Source of the DNA: Ceratobasidium sp. AG-K
Lineage: Eukaryota; Basidiomycota; Agaricomycetes; Cantharellales; Ceratobasidiaceae
NCBI GenBank assembly: GCA_037039685.1
Contig: JAWNGF010000001.1
Coordinates: 4,464,001-4,528,000, forward strand
Length of the DNA stretch: 64,000 nt
Reading direction: 5' to 3'
Made by a program: the position numbers and the translations under genes. The notes beneath the pieces are model-generated. The model was not told where the DNA came from and searched no databases. It saw only the letters and a list, made by a program, of their open reading frames with translations. This document shows, piece by piece, positions 55,298 through 64,000 of this stretch (the stretch's first letter is position 1; each line of letters begins with the position of its first letter).

Positions 55298-56081
55298 TCT
55301 TTCCGACGATGGTATTAAAGTCAAAGGAAACGTATTGAGCGAGGAGGGATTGTGAATAGCTTTCCTGCTTGACAGTCGTCCTTTTGAACGGCCAGCGGGG
55401 CTAAGCGCTTCGCACGTGAATTCCGGTTAGTTCCGCTAATCCCGGCGCGGGTTCCCAAGCTCTGGCACATGAACATGAGAGCATGGGGCGGGAAGCGGCG
55501 GGTTTGTAGGAATAAGTGAATACATCGGAGCAATGTGTGACTGGATGCGGAGGGTTAGGATGTGTTCCCTCCACGTTTGTCTCCCACGTCCGACACGTCG
55601 ATAACGAAACTGCGACATTCGGCAAGTGTGTGAGTCTTGGGACTTGGGACTAGTACCAGACGGGTTGCGTGCGAAATTACAATTTGGATAAAATCTCAGC
55701 GCCTATACTCTGGAAGTGCTTGTACCACTGGCTGTCGTCAGGGCTGTTGTGCAGGTTCGTCGCGGGCCACTTTATCCGATTCGGGACCAGAATGAGGGGG
55801 AGTGCAAGTCATCAAAGCCTATCATTCAAACAGGTCGATTCCATGGTTTAAACGGGCTAGGCCAAGCAAGTAAGTCAATTATAAACTTCTTACTCCAAAC
55901 TAATGGTTTTAGTCTTGGCTATTTGGCCCACTCCTTGGATATGGTGACGTCTGCATCGCTGACATAATACACGGGTTTCACGTGGAACGGAGGACCAACC
56001 CGGCTTAACCGGCGTCGACTCTGGTAGCATCCACCTCCTTCAGTCCGAGTCGTTAACATCGACCACGGGGTTCCGAATTCT
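55298..56081. promoter_or_regulatory. Divergent promoter region, ICL1 / 3-hydroxyacyl-CoA dehydrogenase
   Basis: This 784-base region holds both promoters. I looked for CCTCGG/CCGAGG (FarA/FarB-type) and found none. A near-direct repeat, TTGGGACTTGGGACT, lies at about 55636-55651. Confidence 0.45.
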
Positions 56082-57704
56082 ATGCTGTGCCGCCTTGTCC
56101 GTCTGTCCCGCACCAGGTTGCCTATGACATCCCGCCTCCAGCTTACGGGCGCTCGGGCTATCGCTGCTGCACGGCTTGCTCAGACTACGGGTCATATCAC
56201 TGGCTTGAACTCGACTGTTCTTGGTAGACCCGCGCGCATGTCTTCAACATCTGCTGGCTCAAGCTCAACCGGAGCATCCGGCGTCGAGTTTTTAAAGCGG
56301 TCCGGAACCTAACATGCTTTGGAGCCGGCTTGATGGGCAAGTAATTTCAATCCAGATGGAGGCATTGCCTGACTTGCTTGCAGGCGCCGGGATCGCCCAA
56401 GTCGCGGCACAAAACGGCTTCAAAGTAAGTAGGCGTATCAACTCCATGCCAGATAATTAAACTCCACGAGTAGGTCACGCTCTGTGACATTACACCTCAA
56501 GCACTCGAAAACGGGATCACGATCATCAAAACGTCGCTTGGTCGAATTGCCAAGAAGCAGCATCCCGACTCTCCAGAACAACAGAAGTCATTTGTTGAGG
56601 ACGTCATCTCTGCGATCAGCACAACCACGGACACACAAGATGCCGTCAAGAACGCAGATCTCGTTGTAGAGGCGATCGTCGAAAACTTGGAAGTCAAGCG
56701 CAAGCTGTTTGCCTCACTTGATGCACATGCCCCTGAACACTGCATTTTCGCAACTAATACAAGCAGTCTCAGCGTTACGGAAATTGCAAATAGTACTAGC
56801 GAGACCCGGCGAGCGATGTACGTGAAGCAGTAGCTAATGTAACCTATCTAAAATTACTACTCACCCAGATTCGGAGGCCTTCATTTCTTCAATCGTAAGT
56901 TACCACGCACAGCTAAAGTTACTATTCACTGACACATTAATAGCCGTGTTAGTCTGAACGCCCAATCCTGCAGATTGAATGTCATAATTTGCTAACTCCA
57001 CCTATTCAGCCCACAAATGAAGCTAGTTGAGGTCATTCGCACAAATAACACCTCAGATGCAACCAACGCTGCATTATTTGATGTATGCAAGCGGATGAAG
57101 AAAACCAGCGTTAGTTGCAAAGATACCCCAGGGTATGTCGCCCGGCACTATTTCTATACATGGCTAAAGAATACTCCTGACTTCGCATAGATTCATTGTG
57201 AATCGACTGTAAGTTCATTTCACTCGGTTAGCGGCCTCTACTTAGGGTGGCTTCGGGATCAAAGGCTTGTACCCTATATGCTTGAGGCAGTCCGGATGCT
57301 TGAACGCGGCGACGCAACCGCCGAAGACATTGACACCGCGATGAAGCTAGGAGCAGGTTCGTTTAATCATATCAGGCTATCGTGTTTCGGTTACTAATGC
57401 TCCTCGCCTTCTAGGATATCGTAAGTTAATGCACCTGCCATATATTCTGCCCTTCTGATATAAAACCCAACAGCGATGGGACCTATTCAACTCACGGATT
57501 TTGTAGGGCTCGATACTTGTGAGTCCGCATGGTGAATACTACTTTGCCATCGCTGACCCCTCCGTAGGCCAACACATCATGACGGGCTGGCGAGAAAAGG
57601 AAGCGCTCTCGCCGGAACTCGTCCAACCGATCAAGGTCCTCGAAGATAAAGTCAAAGAAGGGAAGCTTGGGCGAAAAAGCGGAGAAGGTTTCTTCAAGTA
57701 CTGA
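56082..57704 (+). CDS. Mitochondrial 3-hydroxyacyl-CoA dehydrogenase
   Basis: Eleven exons give about 363 residues: 56082-56336, 56384-56424, 56474-56817, 56869-56894, 56944-56947, 57010-57132, 57191-57208, 57265-57356, 57415-57420, 57474-57518 and 57568-57704. The N-terminus ([19 protein letters not shown]...) is an Arg-rich mitochondrial presequence. The NAD fold follows: [56 protein letters not shown], then the [15 protein letters not shown] active-site region, [20 protein letters not shown] and [19 protein letters not shown]. It oxidises L-3-hydroxyacyl-CoA in beta-oxidation. Two exons are only 4 and 6 nt. Exon 1 needs one extra base in the T5 run at 56289-56293 to keep frame, and intron 1 has a GC donor at 56337. 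The frameshift is either real or an assembly error. Confidence 0.88.
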
Positions 57705-58179
57705 GTTGTTGTAATGTACCACGGTGAAATAAATTTGGAATAGGCTCAGGCGCCAATCATTGGTTGTTCAATCGATTCGGCGCCCGTTTTCATTTCAGAT
57801 CTTCGGCTCCGCTATTATTACTCGAGGTGGACAATTATCCGGATGTGTTCTCCATGGTCGAGGCACAAAAATGCAAGCCACCGCCAAAGCTTTTACAGTA
57901 AATTATTCACTATCAATGTTTCACGTGTATAGAGGACGCTGACAGAGAAAATAAAACAAGAACCAGTCATGCTATGAAAACAAACCAAGCGATTCATGTA
58001 TTTGTGGCTGTTGATATATTGTGGTAGCTGGATGGGTCACGAAAACAGGCGCGTACAATACGATGGGCAAGTACAATTGTCCCAGGTGATGTAGATTATG
58101 CGCAAAATCGGGAAACGGGACCGAGGAGAGATTAGGCAAACCCAGATTAGAACCAGTGAAAGATGCCAAGTTTGTGCGC
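57705..58179. other. Convergent intergenic spacer
   Basis: It lies between the dehydrogenase stop and the end of the transcription-factor gene. A minus-strand open frame extends to 57972 and could be an alternative last exon of the factor. Confidence 0.4.
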
Positions 58180-61100
58180 TCATCGGCGAGACCCATAGCC
58201 ATATTGTGGCGCATCGTGAGGTGAGGCTTGTTGGTCAGCGGATAAGGCTCCGATCCCATCATACAGCCCATACCGATTGGGGACCTTGTGCAAATCAGCA
58301 TTCAGCCTGCGACTTAGATCGTATCCCACTCACCTCGTTACCTCCATATGACATGACCGACCCATGTGTTGGATGATGTACGGCTGATACCGCGGGGAGA
58401 CCCGCTGCGAATGGATGACCTTGGCTCCGCCCATATGCTGAAGGGGACGGTACGTGGCGGCCGCCTTGCTGCTCCTCCCGCTGCGTACGGTCCCGATTCA
58501 CTGCCGCAAGCGTTGCTTCAAGTTCATCGGCTTGTGCATGCGCCTCCTCGTAAGCGAAAGCATATTGGCGAAGTCCAGTGATGCAATTGACAGCTTCAGG
58601 ACGACCTTGTCGTGCCAGTAAAAGCCCCGCGGCGTAGGTGCTATAGTGTAACACGTTGGGGTCAAGTCGTAGGTATCCATTAGTAGTAAGCACCCCGGTC
58701 TGAAATAGGGGTTAGCTTGGCAAAAAAGTATGACATGCAAAATCGGCTGACCAAAGCAGCAATGCGCAACGCGCTATGAACCGCCTCGCTAGCCAAAGAG
58801 GCCTGGAGTGATTCAATATCCGCGTTCAGACCTGAATGGTCAGATCCATGCTGCAGATCTCGGATACCAAAGTCCTCGACAGCCTGATGGCTAATATAAA
58901 CGCTGCATGTAAGTTACCTATCAGTCGGGTTCGTCAAGGCTTACAGGATGATAAACATGACATGGAAAGACGCGTCACTCGAACCTCGTTCCCGGGTTAG
59001 CAAAGTCGAGTTGGGCTTGGGCTTGGAACTCACAAGCGGAGACCGCCGCAACAAAGTTCCAATCAGCCTCGAAGTTACTCGGAACTCCAACGGTGTTTAG
59101 ATACAGCTCTCGCCATCGGTTCAATCGGGTCATTATGTCTTGGATCACCTTGGCCGGTATTCCTTCTTCAGCCACGGTAGGAGTCCAGAGAAGGCGTGAC
59201 ATCCGGCGGACTTCGCACGCTAAGACGTGCATCGCGGTGTACCAGGTCTAGGTCCTGTCAGCCACAAGCAATACAGGGAGCAGGAACAATACAACGTACA
59301 ACAAACTGGACAGAAAGAAGTGAGTAAATGCCGAAAGACTATAAGCCACTACCCACCTCGGTTGGGGTACCGATTCCCAGAGTCTCGGTCGAGGTGGAGA
59401 ATGTGCTGGCCGTCAATGCTTGAATGTTGTAATCGTCATCGTCCCTATCACACAACGTGGTTAAGCAGGTGCATTGCACAAGGCAGAGCGGGTCATTACA
59501 GTGTTGGCTTAGTCCTGAAATATGCAGAGCTGAACCCGTCGGCCAGGCAGGCCATCCACCATGCCATGACCTAAACAACCGTCCGTTAGCCTTGGTTCAG
59601 TCCAATCACCGCAGTGCATACCATTGAAGCACCATGGGAATCATCCAAAGCCAATGTACCGAGTTTGTAGTTCACTCGCAGTTCAAGCATGTGTCGAATG
59701 CCAGCGTTGAGCCAGAACCCATGAAACCCATCTGGATCCGTGACTAGTTCTAACACTAAATAAGTCAACGTTGTTACGACTAACAAGCCCTGCACGACGG
59801 GACCCCATCGACGGTATCAGCGACAAAACGTACGGCTTTGGAGAGGCTCGAGCAACAGACAGACGGCCGCATTATCGGGCGTGGCCAGGCGGAAGATGCG
59901 GTCGGATTCGGCGACCTCTCGGGCCTTGCGAGTGAGCGAACGTACAAGGATAGATGATTTTTCCTTGTTACTTTGCCGGTCGTGGACGATGATGGGGTGT
60001 TCTGCACGTAGGTGGTTGGTATAAGCTGATTCAGCTCTTTTTTCACCCTCGAAGGATATCGACGCACCACTAAACTTGGCACCCCATGCCAGTACTACTG
60101 CAATGAGTGCAAAAGGAAGAGGCTCAGTATCTCTTGTAGGAAGCGGAGGGGGAAGAGGGGCTTGAGGAAACGAATACTTGAACCGAGTGCCTATCCAGGT
60201 TTCAGACAACGAGAACACAACAGCCACGTAACATATACTAACGGAAGTTTTGCGGGTCCAGTATGGGTAATCGAGTGTGACAGATTTGAAAGTAGACATC
60301 AATCAAGTCGAGGGCGAACCTAGCATAAAGACGGTCAGTTGGTCTAGCACAGGTAGAGGTCACCTATGCTCACTCGGTACGAAACACCTCACTCTCGAGC
60401 TTGGTGCCCAGGACCCCCCATTCATCGCCGTTGGCGCTGGCTCGCTCGGCGAATGCGGGGTCCTCACGTGGGGGCGCAAACACATAACTTAGGAATCCAG
60501 CCACCGAATTCCGACCAGGTCCGGCACTGGAAGGACCCCCGGAAAGCGGTCCCGAAGTTCTGGAGTCCCGGGCAGAGATATTATTGCCCACGGTGCCAAA
60601 CTGAGGTGAACTAGGGAGCACCATAGGCGTTAGATGTATTTCAGTAAAGTGGGTAGGGTGGGCTGAAGGGGGACTGGACAGACCTGCTGTCTTGCGGTGG
60701 GCGTATTTTACGCCTGACTCCATGGCGTTGCTTTTCGTTTGTTGCCTGCTGGATCAGGTTTCTACGAGTACATAGGGGCAGGCGGAGCGCATAATTGGGG
60801 AAACGTCAGGGTTTGGTAAGAGGGGATGGGGTATAGTCTTAAATGCGACCTACGTGCATGAAAAGTTCTTTCCTATACAGTGCTGGCACTAGACGCAGAA
60901 AAGTATGGGTCAGTTAAAATGCGCATTCGCCGAACATGTACGCATTGGATGAAAGGCTCGCTCGCGCTTCTGAAATGACATCTGTACGGAATAAGGAAAT
61001 TTCGCACGGCGGGAGCCGAGGAGCGGCGACATTAAGTCAGCGCAGATGCGAGGAAAGAAGCTCTGTACGGAAATGACCACACGATTTGGAAGGACAGTTG

Positions 61101-61631
61101 GCAGTGTTCCATGCCAAAAGCTCGTGCGATCAACGTCCGCAGAATATATTCGTATCTCCGCAGATAAAACCCCCAGAGTAGGAGACGAGACCCGGTTGGT
61201 AATGTGATGTAACCTCGATTCGACCGCCATATCAACCCATAGAACAAACTGCTCACCTTGTCCATCCCCGGGTTCTTGACGCACTTGACTTTGCGGTTCC
61301 TGCACGCATCACAGGCTACATTTTGTTTGCGCGGTGGGGCATACCCTAGCGCTGGCGCAGTTGACTCGGGCGCGGTAGTCGGCAACCAAGCAGCTGCCGG
61401 AACTCCATCTTGTGGGACTTGTAACTGGTTTGTCGACTGTAACGTCTAGCTTAGTATCTATGACTGGTGGATCTCCATACCTATACTCGCCTGTTCTTGG
61501 AGTTCGCCTTTTACAGACGAGGCACTAGGAGAGGTGTCACGTGATCGTGATCGGCGAGGACGAACTCGAGGAGAAGCTAGTGTTGCGTCAGAGCCCGAAT
61601 TTGAGCGTGAGCGAGCGCGGAGGGGTGGCAT
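58180..61631 (-). CDS. Zn2Cys6 transcription factor with fungal_trans domain
   Basis: The gene starts at the ATG at 61631 (MPPLRARSRSNSGSDAT), with a Ser/Arg-rich N-terminus. The zinc cluster CDACRNRKVKCVKNPGMDK | CQHCIGKNFSC is split by an intron of about 360 bases (about 61255-60894); its spacing C-x2-C-x6-C-x8-C-x2-C-x6-C is canonical. A Ser/Gly/Pro linker follows (60723-60370). The regulatory domain then begins FALDLIDVYFQICHTRLPILDPQNFR, the usual start of the fungal-specific transcription factor domain, and continues through PLPFALIAVVLAWGAKFSG, EVAESDRIFRLA, and further exons to about 58300. The last exon reads VPNRYGLYDGIGALSADQQ and stops at 58180. Such factors bind DNA as regulators of carbon or secondary metabolism; the target is unknown. 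Several inner exons are approximate. Confidence 0.82.
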
Positions 61632-63651
61632 GGGCGTAGACAAGGATCCTGAATGGGTGAGTCCGGTGTCTATGAAGGCAGGGAGAGCGCAAATTAGAGT
61701 CGGCTTTGACACGAGGGCAGAGGTGCAAGCGAGGGGACGGACGAGCGACAGCAAAGTACTGGATGGCGAGTATGGACGAGAGCAAGTTCGGAAGCGCAGG
61801 GACCAGAACGGCCTGTCTGCGCGACACAGGCCACGGATGAATGACGTCACCGCCCAGAACCAAATCAGAGTGTGGCCAGCCCCAGTGCTCGGGCTAGAAG
61901 ACGAGTGGGGCTATACGTCACTCTGTCGGTGGCTGACGAGGTACTCTTGACACACCAGCGAGGGTGGTGTCCAACGCGCTCGCCGAATGGCTGATGATAT
62001 ATCACGGCTGGCGCAGCCGAGAGCCGCGTATTGCAATTTAGGATTAGGAGGTGGAGCAGAAGAGGCGCAGAGGGAGTAAAGCTACCATCCATTGGCTTAT
62101 ATATCTGCCTTATATGGTCTTATGAAACCGCAGGGGGCCAGCGCGGAGCCTGATCTCGATCACACGGCCACGAACACTCAACCCAAAGCCCGCCTGCGGA
62201 ACCGGGACCGTTTCACACGACGACGACAGCAGACGTGCTCACCTCGTACGCGCTTTCCCAGGGCCCCGGAATGTCGGTAGTTCACGAGAGCTGGGGATGA
62301 GGGTGAACCTCTGACCATTTCTGCCTGGGAACCTCGTCGAGGCGAGGTTCTACGTACTTCCAATGCCGAGATGCCCATCAATCAGGACAGTGCTGGCAAC
62401 ACAAAAGCCAACAACCTCTCGCTTCTCAGATGACTAGAACAGGGTGAGAGCTCGTGGAGTACGAGGATAGATGATAGATTGCGGCGAGTGGAGTGGAGCG
62501 CCAACTATAGATCCTGTTTTCTCTGCTTCCAACAGGCCGGACGGGACCGAGCGTTTCGTCTCCTTTGTTTCCGCCCATCGAAGATTTCCTTGCAATCGAC
62601 TGAATCATGTGGAGCGGCATATGGATCTTGTCAGTGCCACCGGCCGCAAGTCTAGGCTTATTATTAAAGCGTTTTAGTTTGTACCAAGGTGTGTTACTTG
62701 TAATCACGCCACTAAGCCGTGTGCACATCAGCGACCTCCTCACCCCGCATACACATCTTCAGTGCGACTCTCCGTGAAGATTCCTGCCCGGAACCGCATT
62801 TGCCGGGACCGTACTCGGTCGGCTCCAGCCTCACGGTTGAAATAGGATCGGCTCTGACACAGGCCTGAAGATCAGAGTTTTTCGAGTTCTTGTGGACGCT
62901 AGGCTTCAGGAGCTACATCCGCGGCGCCGATTCCGCACAGTGTCCGGGCAACCGTTTCCTCGTCCTGCGAAAAAAATCGAGATCGATCGTGATTCAGTTG
63001 CGCAGGTGATCATTGGTCGACGCTTGAACGATTATCCTTTCATTTGTGTGCACACAGATAAGCACTCGTTATTATGGCTCAGTGCCAATGTTTTCAGGAA
63101 CGTCCAGGTCAGTGGCGCTGATAAAAGCGCGCCACCGTGGCCCCACACGACGACTTTCGTGGCGTCATCACGTGCTCAGAACAGACTTTTATTCCTTCAG
63201 CAAAGTGGATTTGGACTAACTATCAACATGCGTTCTCAGGTAGCCAAAGGCGGGTACAGACCAGCTATGCAAACAAGGCCGTTACGTTTTTGTTAGATCA
63301 TACAACTCCGAAAGGTAAATCACTATTTGCGTTGTACCTGCGCGATCGTATTTTGAAATATGAGGTTTGGTGTCCACGAGGAACTTCTGCATTGCTGAGA
63401 GCGTAGTAATCAAAATTCCATCGCAAGCTTTCATCTCGTAACATGTTTATCGGATACATTGGATCGAGCCGACGGTATTTCATTCGAGTCCCAGAAAGCT
63501 TGCTCCGGGCAGAAAATACACGTGTGCAATAAATGGCTCTTTCATGATCGTCACTGATTGATTGCGCGATGACTGCGGGTCGGAAATTTCCTTAGACTCA
63601 TCTATTTTGACAATAGAAAGCCAAGACATACCATATGCAACTGGGGTACCC
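61632..63651. other. Gene-poor region, about 2 kb
   Basis: It holds the promoter of the Zn2Cys6 gene and the 3' flank of the ribosomal protein gene. A plus-strand frame at 63137-63406 contains a short plausible segment (FIPSAKWIWTN ... YANKAVTFLLDH) that may be a relic of a secreted lectin-like gene. Nothing else was convincing. Confidence 0.35.
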
Positions 63652-64000
63652 TTACCAAAACTCCCTCCTCTTTTTACGAATCTCCTTTATCAAAATCTTT
63701 CGCTCTCCCCAATCCTTTTTTTCGTTCCGTTCCTGCGTAGCCTGGACTTCGTCCCGCACTCCCTTGGGCAGCGGCGCAATCATACTAACAAAGACGGGTG
63801 AACATCCAAACCTCCGCGCCAAGACTGAGCACGAGTTTTCTTTTGGATTGCTCAACCGGAGCTGGCGGATTTCGTTGATTTGGGATTGTGTGAGTCGAGG
63901 TTTATCGCCAAGCTTATGCTTGTATTTGTTAGGATGGAGTTCGGGCGGGAGTTCGGTAGTAGCCTGAGTAGAGCTGGATTTAGATAGAAGTGGCGAGGCA
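63652..64000 (-). CDS. Mitochondrial large-subunit ribosomal protein, Mrpl20/mL58-like (5' end beyond window)
   Basis: The last exon, stop TAA at 63652, is open to the window edge. It encodes LPPELHPNKYKHKLGDKPRLTQ, then INEIRQLRLSNPKENSCSVLARRFGCSPVFVSMIAPLPK, and a strongly basic tail KKDWGERKILIKEIRKKRREFW. The pattern 'DP..nt.s.LA..F.cs..FV..iaP' followed by 'W..rk....eirkkRr.mW' is that of the fungal Mrpl20 (mL58) family of the mitochondrial ribosome. The N-terminal part with the targeting peptide lies outside the window. Confidence 0.78.
   Translation of the reverse strand, partial: ASPLLSKSSSTQATTELPPELHPNKYKHKLGDKPRLTQSQINEIRQLRLSNPKENSCSVLARRFGCSPVFVSMIAPLPKGVRDEVQATQERNEKKDWGERKILIKEIRKKRREFW

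Noticed and set aside
55298..56081. FarA/FarB-type CCTCGG elements in the ICL1 divergent promoter
   Set aside because: I searched by eye on both strands and found no copy.
62892..63406. Overlapping plus-strand frames upstream of the ribosomal protein gene
   Set aside because: There is only a short lectin-like phrase and no start, splice pattern or domain; noted as a possible relic, not called as a gene.
1..64000. CRISPR arrays, rRNA and tRNA genes
   Set aside because: No regularly spaced repeats, no rRNA core sequences and no cloverleaf with a T-arm GTTCRANNC in the right context were seen; the TTCGAATC matches lie in coding DNA.

Overview
The window is nuclear DNA of a filamentous basidiomycete. 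The genes are cut by many introns of about 45-60 bases with GT(RWGT)...AG ends, spaced tightly on both strands. Gene content (H-type lectin, GH71 alpha-1,3-glucanase, small secreted double-psi beta-barrel protein, chromodomain Ty3/gypsy element, Bzz1, Ssr4) fits an agaricomycete; the combination suggests Rhizoctonia/Ceratobasidiaceae. That assignment is inference, because no database search was possible.

Layout. 142-15324: two same-strand ABCC (MRP-type) transporter paralogs flank a three-module H-type lectin gene. 15660-25564: a housekeeping block of ribosomal protein L19 (-), a HAL4/SAT4-type kinase (+), Mediator subunit Med31 (-) divergent from an Ssr4-type SWI/SNF-RSC subunit (+), the F-BAR/C1/SH3 protein Bzz1 (+), and the CCR4-NOT deadenylase Caf1/Pop2 (-). 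26587-30556: a secreted GH71 alpha-1,3-glucanase and a DHH-type exopolyphosphatase with a signal peptide.

About 30941-41151 is a nest of mobile DNA. A complete, young LTR retrotransposon (32030-39254) with 454-bp LTRs and a CCTGA target duplication sits inside an exon of an unknown gene. Directly 3' of that gene, on the other strand, is a frameshifted DD34E (Tc1/IS630-like) transposase. The retroelement carries gag, a pol with protease-RT-RNase H-integrase-chromodomain, and an extra tryptophan-rich ORF between pol and the 3' LTR. It has two clean regulatory signals: a -1 frameshift cassette (slippery GGGAAAA, 5-nt spacer, stem-loop) at the gag end, and a Tf1-like self-priming site in which 12 nt after the 5' LTR are complementary to the presumed RNA 5' end inside the LTR.

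42455-49058: a small secreted RlpA-like protein, a prenylcysteine oxidase, a CTP:phosphoethanolamine cytidylyltransferase (-), and an Arg-rich, probably mitochondrial protein with an RnpA-like motif (+). 49284-52513: a 1058-residue protein with an Scm3/HJURP-like N-terminal motif. 53112-57704: isocitrate lyase (-) divergent from mitochondrial 3-hydroxyacyl-CoA dehydrogenase (+), a metabolically sensible pair (beta-oxidation plus glyoxylate cycle). 58180-61631: a Zn2Cys6 / fungal_trans regulator (-). The right edge cuts a mitochondrial large-subunit ribosomal protein of the Mrpl20 type (-).

Exon models were built by hand from splice consensus, reading frame and family expectation. Spans are reliable to a few bases at starts and stops where stated; internal junctions not listed are approximate. 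Recurring oddities are GC-AG introns (seven recognised), micro-exons of 4, 6 and 13 nt, and apparent single-base homopolymer frameshifts.
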